In this document: positions 16,803-25,841 of the stretch, piece after piece
Layout of the letters: each line of letters starts with the position of its first letter
Position numbering within the stretch: the first letter of the stretch is position 1
DNA from: Bacillus sp. B1-b2
Lineage (GTDB): Bacteria > Bacillota > Bacilli > Bacillales > Cytobacillaceae
Length of the DNA: 64,000 bases
Assembly: GCF_009183415.1 (NCBI RefSeq)
Contig: NZ_WEHU01000003.1
Span: 220,842-284,841 of the forward strand
Reading direction: 5' to 3'
Notes under the pieces: generated by a model
What the model was told of the DNA's origin: nothing
What the model saw: only the letters and a program-made list of their open reading frames with translations
Databases searched by the model: none
Program-made: the position numbers and the translations under genes

Positions 16803-16955
16803 TTGAAAAAAATATCGTTAGTCATTGTTTCCGTTACTACTTTATTATTACTATCTTCCTATCTTCCTGTTAATAAGCCAGCAGAACCTAAAATAGACTA
16901 CAGTAAACCAATTCATACTGTTACATTTGATCCAGTATGGCCACCTGGTCACTAA
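16803..16955 (+). CDS. putative secreted signalling peptide precursor (PapR/Phr-like)
   Basis: 50 codons, TTG start at 16803 behind AAAGGTGG. The N-terminus MKKISLVIVSVTTLLLLSS is a Sec signal; the remainder ends in TVTFDPVWPPGH. The gene is divergent from the TPR regulator with 112-139 bp between starts. In RRNPP systems the signal comes from the C-terminus of such a pro-peptide after export and trimming, so a product such as the last 7-10 residues is plausible. It is shorter than common gene-calling limits. No similarity search was possible; the call rests on signal peptide, size and layout. Confidence 0.75.
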   Translation: MKKISLVIVSVTTLLLLSSYLPVNKPAEPKIDYSKPIHTVTFDPVWPPGH

Positions 16956-17047
16956 ATTTATTTGTCAAAATGAAAGTAAAGAGTTTTTTACATTTAATCT
17001 AAGAATCAGCAAATTAAGCACCAATTACTAAAAAATGCAAATACAAT

Positions 17048-17101
17048 TTGAGTTTATAGATACAAGTACACAATTGTATACATAGAAATCTATAAACTCA
17101 A
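17048..17101 (+). terminator. long hairpin after the peptide gene
   Basis: A perfect 14-bp stem, TTGAGTTTATAGAT and its complement, around a 26-nt loop that itself contains a GTAC...GTAC-like palindrome. It is followed by GCTATTTCTTAT rather than a clean T-run. Possible terminator for the peptide gene 92 nt upstream, or a transcript end structure. Confidence 0.4.
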
Positions 17102-18011
17102 GCTATTTCTTATAATGGTATAAATCACATATAATCGCTTTCCTGAAAGTTCTTTCTCTCTTATATATAAATGCTACTTTCCTATCTTTATAATATATAA
17201 TTCATGTTTTACTATGCTAATCTATTACTCTGGTTATCCCCTTGCTATTAATTACTAAGCATCTACAGATGTTCTCACAATTCCTCATTCACTTAATTAA
17301 AAATTTATTCAGACTACAATGGTTATTTAAAAGTAAAAATGTAAATTTAAGCTTATTAAAATAAATTTTATTTAATAACCACGGATAATAATCCACCAAA
17401 ATCGGGCAAAGCTACGCAAATAACGAAGAAGAGAATCTTCGATAGCCACTAGAAAAACTTAGGCTGAAAGAGTATATATCATCTCCAGTACGTAGAAAAT
17501 ACATTCCTATTAAACCAATCTTTCTCGAATGTGACATAAGTAAAGGGATTCCCTTTTATATAAGGATATCCCCTTTAACAGCTCCTATTAAGTAACATTT
17601 CATCAATTGAATTTCCTTTTTTAAAATCACATACGAACAATAGTTCTGTTTCAACTTGATTTACGAACAAACGTTTTTATAATTAAATTTATAAAAAGGA
17701 GCTGTTGATGATTATTAAAGACCGTGGAACAAAAAAATTTATATTAAATGTCAATCAATTTATTTAAAATCCATTATCTTAATGTATTTATATATAATGT
17801 CACACAAAATAGAATTGAAAGATAAGGGATTTAAGGTAGATTCGTAATATTGGCCCATAAGAAGACAAGACCATCGTAATGATAGTCTTGTTTAACTAAC
17901 GCCCCCGTTTGTTTAAGTGAATTCATTCACAAAGTTCCCTATAAATCCATACTGACTTGGTATAAGTTATCATTTTAACTGTTAAAGTGCCTCTGATTTT
18001 CGCTCATACTT
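17102..18011. other. 910-bp region without a supportable gene
   Basis: AT-rich, no open frame of convincing length on either strand. A hairpin at about 17862-17891 (ACAAGACCATC pairing with GATAGTCTTGT) followed by TTTAACTAACGCCCCCG looks like the end of a lost gene. No repeats shared with the rest of the window were recognised. Confidence 0.5.
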
Positions 18012-18551
18012 TCACTGCTTACTACTATTTCTATTGCTATGATTGCGAAAACTAGAAGGTGATATATGTTCCTTATCTTTGAATACTTTTGAAAAATGGG
18101 AAAGGCTTGAGTATCCCACGTTAAAACTAATATGTGTTGCAGATAGGGAACTTGTTGTTAATAATTCTTTAGCCTTTTCTATTCGAACTTGATGTAAAAA
18201 TTGTAATGGTGTTGAACCAGTTACAAGCTTAAATGTTCGATGTAAATGATGTGAATTGATAGATAAAGCAGTAGATATGCGATTTAATGTTAATTTTTCA
18301 TCATAATGTTGTAGAATATAAGTTTCTACCTGTTTCACCAATTCATTCCTTGATCCCTTCCAATTCAAAATATCGGATTGACATCGTTTGCACGCGCGAT
18401 ATCCATCGTTTAGTGCTTCTTTTGCATCATAATAAATTTGTACATTCTTTTTATTGGGTGTTCTAGAAGGACATGATGGACGACAAAATGTACCTGTGCT
18501 CTTTAAAGCATAATAAAATTCCCCATCATACCTCCCATTGATAAGACTCCA
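18012..18551 (-). CDS. AdaA-like methylphosphotriester-DNA methyltransferase/AraC regulator (start codon missing)
   Basis: An open frame of 180 codons that joins an Ada metal-binding domain to an AraC DNA-binding domain. The first part reads YDGEFYYALKSTGTFCRPSC, then PSRTPNKKN and GYRACKRCQSD: the four Cys ligands, with the first (in TFCRPSC) the expected methyl acceptor. The second part has two HTH motifs (LNRISTALSINSHHLHRTF and ISFNVGYSSLSHFSKVF). In B. subtilis AdaA activates the response to alkylation. No ATG, GTG or TTG exists between the in-frame TAA near 18565 and the Ada domain, although AAAGGAG lies at the right place. The start may have been lost by a short deletion, or the sequence may contain an indel. 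Confidence 0.8.
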   Translation of the reverse strand, partial: WSLINGRYDGEFYYALKSTGTFCRPSCPSRTPNKKNVQIYYDAKEALNDGYRACKRCQSDILNWKGSRNELVKQVETYILQHYDEKLTLNRISTALSINSHHLHRTFKLVTGSTPLQFLHQVRIEKAKELLTTSSLSATHISFNVGYSSLSHFSKVFKDKEHISPSSFRNHSNRNSSKQ

Positions 18552-18667
18552 CGAGAATACACTCCTTTATTATTATTGAATTAGAAGTCAAGATTATATA
18601 AGCAAATTATTTAAGAACAATACATAATAGAGAAAGAATCAAATTGAATGGAGGAGTAGTTAATTAC

Positions 18668-19651
18668 ATGATCACTCGTGAAAAACTTGAACAAAATCAG
18701 ATTTGGCTATATGTTATTACATTAGTGCTGGCAGTGAGTCTTGGCTTAATAGCCCCAAAGCTAATGTCTACCATAGATAATCACATACTTATTTCTGTAG
18801 TAATTGCTATTTTAATGTATGGGATGTTTACACAGATTCCTTTTATATCTATAAAGAAATCATTAGGAAACCGCCGTTTTATCCTAGCTATTTTAACTGC
18901 TAATTATATAGCAGTCCCAATTGTTGTGTGGTTATTATCTCAATTCTTACCTCAACAGTCTCCAATATTGCTTGGTGTATATCTTGTTTTGCTGACACCT
19001 TGCATTGACTATGTAATTGTTTTTACACATTTAGGTCGTGGGAATGAAAAATTGATGCTAATATCAACACCAATTCTTTTTATTACACAAATGATTTTAT
19101 TACCTGTATACCTATTGATTTTTATGGGGAAATCAGCAGCTGAAGTTGTTAATCCTGGACCTTTCATTGAAGCATTTCTTATCATTATTGTATTGCCGCT
19201 AATACTAGCAATTATTATACAACTTCTTGCTAAGAAGAATCGCAGTGTTTGCGCTTTATTAGACATCTCTGCATGGATCCCCGTTCCACTAATGGCAATT
19301 ACTCTTTTTATTGTTGTATCATCGCAAATTAGCAAGTTATCCTTATTTTGGGATTTAATTATTAACGTGATTCCTATCTATATAGCATTCATGGTTATAA
19401 TGCCGTTCGTTTCTAAAATGATTGTAAAATGGTTTAAGCTTGATATAGGAACAGGAAGGGCTGTCATTTTCAGTTCTGGAACACGTAATTCCCTTGTAGT
19501 TCTTCCCCTTGCACTTGCATTACCTGAAAATTGGAGCACATTAGTTGCAGCAATTATTGTAACACAAACCATTGTTGAACTTGTGGGAGAACTTATTTAT
19601 ATTCGTATTGTGCCAAATGTAATTCTACGTGATAAAGGTAGTTTGGAATAA
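18668..19651 (+). CDS. ACR3-like arsenic resistance/bile acid:sodium symporter family permease
   Basis: An integral membrane protein of 327 aa with about ten helices. The segment LLTPCIDYVIVFTHLGRGN carries the conserved Cys of the ACR3 group of the BASS superfamily. I chose ATG 18668, 11 nt after GGAGGAG; a TTG 24 nt upstream would place that ribosome site inside the coding region. Its likely role is efflux of arsenite, antimonite or an organic anion. It is divergent from the AdaA-like gene and not operonic with the ars genes at 24-30 kb. The match to ACR3 is partial, so the substrate is uncertain. Confidence 0.78.
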   Translation: MITREKLEQNQIWLYVITLVLAVSLGLIAPKLMSTIDNHILISVVIAILMYGMFTQIPFISIKKSLGNRRFILAILTANYIAVPIVVWLLSQFLPQQSPILLGVYLVLLTPCIDYVIVFTHLGRGNEKLMLISTPILFITQMILLPVYLLIFMGKSAAEVVNPGPFIEAFLIIIVLPLILAIIIQLLAKKNRSVCALLDISAWIPVPLMAITLFIVVSSQISKLSLFWDLIINVIPIYIAFMVIMPFVSKMIVKWFKLDIGTGRAVIFSSGTRNSLVVLPLALALPENWSTLVAAIIVTQTIVELVGELIYIRIVPNVILRDKGSLE

Positions 19652-19667
19652 AAAAATGTTATTTCAT

Positions 19668-19707
19668 GTAATGATTGTTAGTGGTAATTAACGGTCATTA
19701 CTTTTTT
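19668..19707 (+). terminator. intrinsic terminator of the ACR3-like gene
   Basis: Stem GTAATGA/TCATTAC with a 20-nt loop, then TTTTTT, 17 nt past the stop codon. Confidence 0.65.
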
Positions 19708-19833
19708 AAATTATTCATTCAAATTTTAAACTGGTAGCATTACATTAATAAAGAACCAGCTATCCTTAGGGTAATTGTTTTAAAAAATAATTAAAGCTTC
19801 TTCCATATCTGACTGTTTCTTTGATTTTTTCAT

Positions 19834-19868
19834 TAAAAAAGGCATTCCTGCTTAAAACAGAAATACCT
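19834..19868 (-). terminator. intrinsic terminator of cadA
   Basis: Stem AGGTATTTCTG/CAGGAATGCCT on the minus strand followed by TTTTTT, 14 nt after the cadA stop. Confidence 0.85.
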
Positions 19869-19881
19869 CCTAATTAATGTT

Positions 19882-22011
19882 TTAATTCTTTACCTTCAAT
19901 AACCTTAAACTATTTAAAGTGACCAATAGTGTTGCTCCCATATCAGCAAATATAGCTATCCAAAGTGTTAACCAACCTGGAACTACCAACACCAAAGCTA
20001 ACAATTTAATTGCCAAAGAGAAACTAATGTTTTGCTTGATACTTGTTAAAGCCTTACGGCTTAATTTAATCGTATATGGTAATTTACTTAGATCATCAGA
20101 CATTAAAGCAATATCTGCTGTTTCTAGTGCTGTATCCGTTCCAGCACCTCCCATAGCCACACCTACTGTAGAAGCAGCTAGTGCTGGCGCATCGTTAACT
20201 CCATCTCCAACCATTGCAACACTTTGATGTTTACTACGAAGCTCTTTAATATAATTTAGTTTATCCTCTGGAAGCAAATCAGCTTTAATATCCGAAACAT
20301 CAACTTGTTTACCAATGGCTAAAGCTGTTCTTTGGTTATCACCAGTCAACATAACTGTTTCAATTCCAAATTTGTTTAACTTGTCGATTACTTCTCTGGA
20401 AGATTCCCTAATTTCATCAGCTACAGCAATTAAAGAAAGGATCTCTTTTTTTGTTCCTAAAACCATAACGGTTTTACCCTCTGTTTGCATACGGGTAATT
20501 TGCTCATCAATAGAACTGTCCATCATACCGTGTAATTCTTGAAAAAGATTGGGACTTCCAACATAGTACATTTCATTACTAACTCTTGCCTTTACACCCT
20601 TACCTGTAATGGATTGAAAATCCTCTACAACTACTTCATTAATATCCAATCTGTTTTCTTCTGCTTTTCTTATAATTGCGGAAGCAAGTGGATGCTGTGA
20701 ACCTTTCTCTATTGCTGCCGTAACTTTTAATAATTCTTCATCATTTCCATTAAAAGTAACTACATCTGTAACTGCTGGAACACCTTTAGTTAATGTTCCT
20801 GTTTTATCAAAAGCAATAGCTTTTAAGTGGCCTGTTTCTTCTAAATGAATACCACCTTTTATTAGTACTCCATTTTTTGCAGCATTCCCTATGGCAGTTA
20901 CGATGGAAACAGGGGTAGAAACAACTAAGGCACAAGGACAACCAACAACTAGTACAGCTAATCCTTGATAAATCCATTCACTCCAATCACCACCAAATAA
21001 AGGAGGGATTACTGCTATTAAAACTGCCAGAATGACAATTGCAGGTGTATAGTACTTTGCAAATTTATCAACAAAGGCTTGGGAAGGTGCTCTTTCAGCT
21101 TGTGCTTCTTCAACAAGGTGAATAATTTTAGATAATGTCGTATCTTCTACTCGTTTCGTTACTCTAACTTCAAGTAATCCTTCTTCATTTAGTGTTCCTG
21201 CAAAAACCTCATCGTCAATAGTTTTCGTTACAGGAACACTTTCACCGGTAATGGCTGCCTGATTCAGTGTGGATGTTCCTTTGACAACTGTCCCATCCAT
21301 CGCTAGTTTTTGTCCAGGCTTAACAATCATGATGTCTCCAACTTGAATATCATCTACGTGAATCATCATTTCTTCATTTCCACGACGAATTAACGCTTCT
21401 TTTGGAGCGATATCCATTAGTGATTCAATAGATTGACGTGCTTTATCCATTGAATAGCGCTCTAATGCTTCACTAATTGCAAATAAGATAACAACCGTTG
21501 CGCCTTCACCCCATTCACCAATAATAGCCGCACCTATTATCGCAATGGTCATCAGTGTATTCATATCAAAATTTAGTAGAGATAGATTTTTTAGCCCTTT
21601 TAAGAATAGAGAATATCCTCCAATAACAATAGATGCTGCATAACCAATTTTGGTAAGAATATGTTCTTCTCCAAGTTGCTCTCCTATAAACCAACTGATA
21701 ACTAGTAATATGGCGGAAAGATATACTTTAATGTTTTCTTTTTGTTTCCAAAAGGGCTCTCGTTCCACTTGTTGTTCTTTCTCATCACGAATTTTTAAAT
21801 TCTCAAAAGCTCCGGCTTTCTCTAATTCTTCAATGGTTGTGTTTCCATGAACATAAACCTTAGATGCTCCAAAATTCACTTTTGCATCCTGTACACCAGG
21901 AAGATTTTTAACGTTGTTTTCAAATTTGGCTGCACAGTTCGTACAAGTGAAACCTTGAACACGATATGCTTTCATTTCTTGTTCGGATAGTTTTGATTGT
22001 TGATCAGACAT
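19882..22011 (-). CDS. cadA: cadmium/zinc-exporting P1B-type ATPase CadA
   Basis: A 709-aa metal efflux pump of the cytoplasmic membrane. The N-terminal heavy-metal domain has Cys23 and Cys26 ([10 protein letters not shown]). Core motifs are TGES (about 257), CPC at 359-361 inside the membrane, the phosphorylated Asp403 in [16 protein letters not shown] and [10 protein letters not shown]. The CPC motif plus a cadC gene in front identify Cd(II)/Zn(II)/Pb(II) export. The start overlaps cadC by 8 nt, so the two are co-translated. The last two membrane helices end in [12 protein letters not shown], typical of CadA. Confidence 0.97.
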   Translation of the reverse strand: MSDQQSKLSEQEMKAYRVQGFTCTNCAAKFENNVKNLPGVQDAKVNFGASKVYVHGNTTIEELEKAGAFENLKIRDEKEQQVEREPFWKQKENIKVYLSAILLVISWFIGEQLGEEHILTKIGYAASIVIGGYSLFLKGLKNLSLLNFDMNTLMTIAIIGAAIIGEWGEGATVVILFAISEALERYSMDKARQSIESLMDIAPKEALIRRGNEEMMIHVDDIQVGDIMIVKPGQKLAMDGTVVKGTSTLNQAAITGESVPVTKTIDDEVFAGTLNEEGLLEVRVTKRVEDTTLSKIIHLVEEAQAERAPSQAFVDKFAKYYTPAIVILAVLIAVIPPLFGGDWSEWIYQGLAVLVVGCPCALVVSTPVSIVTAIGNAAKNGVLIKGGIHLEETGHLKAIAFDKTGTLTKGVPAVTDVVTFNGNDEELLKVTAAIEKGSQHPLASAIIRKAEENRLDINEVVVEDFQSITGKGVKARVSNEMYYVGSPNLFQELHGMMDSSIDEQITRMQTEGKTVMVLGTKKEILSLIAVADEIRESSREVIDKLNKFGIETVMLTGDNQRTALAIGKQVDVSDIKADLLPEDKLNYIKELRSKHQSVAMVGDGVNDAPALAASTVGVAMGGAGTDTALETADIALMSDDLSKLPYTIKLSRKALTSIKQNISFSLAIKLLALVLVVPGWLTLWIAIFADMGATLLVTLNSLRLLKVKN

Positions 22012-22372
22012 TTAATTTCACCTCATTACTATAAGTTAGAGCAATCATCATTATTTGCTGAATGTGTTCATTTCCTAAAGAGTAAAACGCCAATTTCCCT
22101 TCCTTCCTATACTTAACAATACCTTGCTTATGAAGCGTTCTTAAATGATGAGAAGCATTAGCAACGCTTGCACCAATAATATTAGCCACATCACAAACGC
22201 ATAATTCTTCATCTTGGCACAAGGCATAGGTAATCTTTGCTCTATTTTCATCAGCAATGGATTTTAGCAATTGGGACAAACTAGAAAAATCAACCTTATT
22301 CAAATCTCCTTGTATTCGATTGACTTTTTCTTCGTCATAACAATAAATTTCACAAGTATCTTTTTTATTCAT
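22004..22372 (-). CDS. cadC: cadmium-responsive ArsR/SmtB repressor CadC
   Basis: A 122-aa winged-helix repressor. Cys7 and Cys11 near the N-terminus and Cys58 and Cys60 in ELCVCD form the alpha-3N metal site of CadC. The recognition helix is in [17 protein letters not shown]. Metal binding releases it from the operators at 22402-22467 upstream and allows cadCA expression. The residues and context match the well-studied S. aureus pI258 protein closely. Confidence 0.95.
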   Translation of the reverse strand: MNKKDTCEIYCYDEEKVNRIQGDLNKVDFSSLSQLLKSIADENRAKITYALCQDEELCVCDVANIIGASVANASHHLRTLHKQGIVKYRKEGKLAFYSLGNEHIQQIMMIALTYSNEVKLNV

Positions 22373-22401
22373 ATCTTCTCCCCATATTCATTCAAATATT
22401 C

Positions 22402-22467
22402 ATTCAAATATTCATTTGAATATAGTATACTCTTTCCTTGCGTTTATATTCAAGTATTTATTTGAAT
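22402..22467. promoter_or_regulatory. two CadC operators between cadC and the flavoprotein gene
   Basis: ATTCAAATATTCATTTGAAT (22402-22421) and ATTCAAGTATTTATTTGAAT (22448-22467) are 20-bp palindromes of the cad operator type. Extra ATATTCATTCAA units lie at 22384-22407. The first palindrome is 30 bp before the cadC start. The second is beyond it and could be the upstream half of a double operator. Confidence 0.8.
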
Positions 22468-22491
22468 GAAGAGAAAAAATAAAAAAGCCGC

Positions 22492-23547
22492 CTAAAAAGC
22501 AGCCTTTAAATTAGAATTAGTTATTTGATTTACTATATATTCAGCATCAAACCCAACCCCTTGAAGCAATGCTGAACCACGTCGGTATTGCCAGGGTAGA
22601 CCTATAAAATAAAGTCCTTTTACTTTTGTAACACCCCTATGATGTATTATCTTTCCTTCTTTATCATAAAGGTTCTTTATCTCTAACCAAGATAATGAAC
22701 TCTTAAAACCAGTAGCCCATACAATATTATTTACTTTTAAAGTGGATAAATCTTTAAAAATGACAAGGTCATGTTTTGCATCGATTACTCTTTCTTTTGG
22801 GATTATTTTTTTTTGCTTAATAGCGTGTTTTAAGTCATATCCAAATATAGGATCACCTTTTTTTTGAATGAACTTTCCTAATCTAGATGTATTGCTTGCA
22901 TTCAAAATTCCTAATTTATCAAACCACCAAAAAATACTTTTACCTTTGAGAACTAAAGGGAGGTAAATAAGCTTACCACTATAGGATAGATATGTTTCTC
23001 TTTCTTCTGAAAGCTCAACGGCTATCTGAGCACCACTATTTCCACCACCTACAACCAATACATTTCCATCGGTTAGTTGCTTCGGATTTAGATACTCTGA
23101 TGAGTGTATTTGTTTGATGTCAGAGGGTAAGTGTTTTGCTAAGTAAGGAATACTAGGTGAATGAAAGGGACCTGATGCTATAACAAGATTCCTTGTCTCA
23201 AATTCTTCTTCAGTGGTTTTTACTATAAAACCTTCATTTTGATTTGAGACATTTACTACTTCGGTATGAAGTCTAACTGGAATGTCGTATTCCTCAACAT
23301 ATTTTCTTAAGTAGTCTGCTACTTCATCTTTGTTTGGAAAGCCATGGGGGTCTCCTTCCATTTTCATGTCAGGTAAGGAGCTATACATTCTTGGGGTAAA
23401 TAATACTAAGGAATCATATCTCTCTTTCCAACTGTCTCCTAATTCTGATACTTTATCTATAATAAGAAATTTTTGATTTGTTTTTTTTAAGTAATATCCG
23501 ATGGATATACCCGCTTGACCTGCCCCAATTATTAAAGTGTCATACAT
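22492..23547 (-). CDS. CzcO-like FAD/NAD(P)-dependent oxidoreductase
   Basis: A 351-aa flavoprotein. GAGQAG (residues about 8-13) binds FAD and GGGNSG (about 165-170) binds NAD(P). The ATGFKSSLSWL motif is the conserved ATG segment of flavin monooxygenase-like enzymes. The start ATG 23547 is preceded by AAGGGGTG; a longer form from 23577 lacks a site. CzcO-like proteins are often linked to cation efflux genes, as here beside cadCA, but their reaction is not established. The gene ends 25 bp before the second cad operator. Confidence 0.88.
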   Translation of the reverse strand: MYDTLIIGAGQAGISIGYYLKKTNQKFLIIDKVSELGDSWKERYDSLVLFTPRMYSSLPDMKMEGDPHGFPNKDEVADYLRKYVEEYDIPVRLHTEVVNVSNQNEGFIVKTTEEEFETRNLVIASGPFHSPSIPYLAKHLPSDIKQIHSSEYLNPKQLTDGNVLVVGGGNSGAQIAVELSEERETYLSYSGKLIYLPLVLKGKSIFWWFDKLGILNASNTSRLGKFIQKKGDPIFGYDLKHAIKQKKIIPKERVIDAKHDLVIFKDLSTLKVNNIVWATGFKSSLSWLEIKNLYDKEGKIIHHRGVTKVKGLYFIGLPWQYRRGSALLQGVGFDAEYIVNQITNSNLKAAF

Positions 23548-23577
23548 AGAAACACCCCTTTGTATATGAATAGTCAT

Positions 23578-24095
23578 TCATATACAAATAATACCACCTC
23601 GCTTAAAAAGTTCCAATCTAAATTTTTCTTAATTTATATAGATAAACAATATCTAAACTTATTCCATTCAACAAATCATCGACTATTTCATGTTGATTAT
23701 ATATAAACAAAGAAAAAACCCATTATCGATGGGATATTTTCAACATAAGATAAAGATAATTGCTTTTGTGGAAGGATACCCATGTTCAAAAAGTAAAGTA
23801 GCTGTTATTCGTGTATCCAATACTTTGCTGATATATCTCTAAGGGAGTTAGTTGCTCCTTTAATTTTAAATATTCCTGAGCAATATCCGCTTAGAGTCAC
23901 TTCCAAGAAAAACCAGCAAAAAAACAACCTCTTTCTCTAAAGCACCAATACAGTTTTGATTTCTTTCCTAGAATACAACCAATGACTCTTCCCTAATAGA
24001 TTTGTGAAGAAATTTGCTTAATCTATCCTTCCATGTTTGGATACAAGAAATATTTTCTTCATTACTACAGGAATTCTGCCAGGTTGGTGACACAA
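23578..24095. other. intergenic region with hairpin and degenerate dispersed repeat
   Basis: No gene is supported. A small terminator-like hairpin (CCCAT/ATGGG then TTTTTT on the minus strand) lies at about 23709-23732. From about 24003 to 24082 lies copy A of the dispersed intergenic repeat (TTTGTGAAGAAAT, later TTACTACAGGAATTCTGCC). Confidence 0.5.
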
Positions 24096-24125
24096 GAAAA
24101 GACCTCTAGTAATGTCTAAAGGTCT
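24096..24125 (-). terminator. terminator of the arsenic operon (arsR-arsB-CoADR)
   Basis: Stem AGACCT/AGGTCT with a 14-nt loop followed by TTTTC on the minus strand, 12 nt after the CoA-disulfide reductase stop. Confidence 0.65.
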
Positions 24126-24136
24126 GAATATATTTA

Positions 24137-25780
24137 TCATTTGTTTTTTATAAAGTTTTGGTAATTCTTATTTCCGCCAGAAAGATTATAAATATCGTTG
24201 AACCCTAAGTTACGTAAAACATTTTGAGCAGCATTTCCAGTTACTCCGCTATTACAATAAGTTACTGTAGGTAAGTTAGGATCAAGTTCTCTAGATTTTT
24301 CTCGTAATTCGCCTAGTGGTATATTTATTGCACTTTCCACATTTGAAACATTATATTGTTTTGTGGCACGAGTATCAATTACCTGGATTGTTTCTCCTTT
24401 TTCCATTCTTTCCGTTAGTTCTTTTGGTGTAATTAGCTTATTTTTCTTTTCGATAGCGTTTTGCAAAGCCATACCAGTATACATAACTGGATCTTTTGTT
24501 GTGCTGAATGGAGGTGCATAAGCGAGATCAAGATGGAATAAGTCTTCCGCTTTTGCCTTAAACGTAATAGCTGTTACAAAGACATCAATTCGTTTATCTA
24601 CGCCTTCTTCACCTACTATTTGTACACCTAAAATTCTGCCAGTTTCTCTATCAGCAATTGCCTTAATAACTAATTCTTTTCCGCCTAAATACTCCGCTCT
24701 AGCTGGTTTAATATTATGAAGGATTTCGATATCATAGCCTTCTTCTAATGCTTCTGCTTCATTCATACCAGTTTGACCGACAGCTAAATCAAATACACGT
24801 AGTATTCCAGTTCCTAAAATACCTCGATGTTCTAAAGAACCTCCCGTTATTACATCTCCAGCTATTCTTCCCATTTTGTTAGCTGTACTTCCTAATGGAC
24901 GATAGATAGGTTTTCCTGTAATTACAGAGTAACTTTCCGCCACATCACCAACAGCATAGACATCAGGCAGGTTAGTTTGCATTTTGGAGTTAACTGCAAT
25001 AGCTCCAGTAGCACCAATTTCCACATCGATTTCCTTAGCCAATTGTGTATTTGGACGAACACCCGTTGCTAATATAACAATATCCGTTTCAATAGATTTT
25101 CCTGAATTAGTTTGTACTTCTTTCTTACTTATAGCAGTTACTTCATCATTTAAGATGAGATTGACTCCTTTTTTAACTAAATGTTCTTCCACTCGTGAAG
25201 CGATATCTTTATCCATATGTGCCATTACATGATTACTACGTTGTACGATTGTTACCTTTAAACCTCTATGAGTAAGCTGTTCCGCCATTTCTAATCCAAT
25301 ATAGCCAGCCCCTATGATGGTTGCTTTCTTTGGTTGTTTTGCTTTCATATATTGATCAATAGCTGCTGTATTTTGTATCGTACGAACTTGGAAAACATGC
25401 TCTCCATCTACTCCATCAATATCAGGTTTAATTGGAGAAGCCCCTGTTGCAAAAACCAATACATCATAAGTGTCTTCTTTTATTTCATTTGTATCTAAGT
25501 TCTTCACTTGAACTTTCTTCTGCTCGGCATCAATTGTAGTTACTTCATGACGAGTAAAAATATCTACGTTATAACGCTTTTTAAACCAAGCTGCACTTCT
25601 TGGGGTTAATGTTTCCAAATCTTCTACTTCTCCGCCTAGAAAATAAGGAATACCGCATATCGAATAAGAAATGTCGTAGTCAGCATTATATAGTGTGATT
25701 TCAGCCTTTTCATCGTTTCTACGTGCTTTTGCTGCTACAGATGTTCCCGCTGCTACAGATCCTATAATAAGTACTTTCAT
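24137..25780 (-). CDS. CoA-disulfide reductase fused to rhodanese (CoADR-RHD)
   Basis: A 547-aa flavoprotein that uses NAD(P)H to reduce CoA disulfides, persulfides or polysulfides. It starts MKVLIIGSVAAGTSVAAKAR with the FAD fold, and the single catalytic Cys42 lies in YSICGIPYF. The NAD site is VEIGATG/GYIGLE-like in mid-protein (IGAGYIGLEMAE). The last 100 residues are a rhodanese domain with active loop CNSGVTG. The start ATG 25780 has TTGGAGGA in front. It follows arsB by 61 bp in the same operon, so it probably supports thiol balance or sulfur transfer during arsenic stress. Fusion and length match known CoADR-RHD enzymes. Confidence 0.93.
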   Translation of the reverse strand: MKVLIIGSVAAGTSVAAKARRNDEKAEITLYNADYDISYSICGIPYFLGGEVEDLETLTPRSAAWFKKRYNVDIFTRHEVTTIDAEQKKVQVKNLDTNEIKEDTYDVLVFATGASPIKPDIDGVDGEHVFQVRTIQNTAAIDQYMKAKQPKKATIIGAGYIGLEMAEQLTHRGLKVTIVQRSNHVMAHMDKDIASRVEEHLVKKGVNLILNDEVTAISKKEVQTNSGKSIETDIVILATGVRPNTQLAKEIDVEIGATGAIAVNSKMQTNLPDVYAVGDVAESYSVITGKPIYRPLGSTANKMGRIAGDVITGGSLEHRGILGTGILRVFDLAVGQTGMNEAEALEEGYDIEILHNIKPARAEYLGGKELVIKAIADRETGRILGVQIVGEEGVDKRIDVFVTAITFKAKAEDLFHLDLAYAPPFSTTKDPVMYTGMALQNAIEKKNKLITPKELTERMEKGETIQVIDTRATKQYNVSNVESAINIPLGELREKSRELDPNLPTVTYCNSGVTGNAAQNVLRNLGFNDIYNLSGGNKNYQNFIKNK

Positions 25781-25841
25781 GATTTTATCCTCCAAAAATT
25801 AATATCAATATTATTCTGTATAATTAACATTTAAAGTTCAC

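Noticed and set aside
22492..22520. Terminator overlapping the end of the CzcO-like gene
   Set aside because: AAGGCTGC and GGCGGCTT next to a T-run looked like a stem but do not pair properly.
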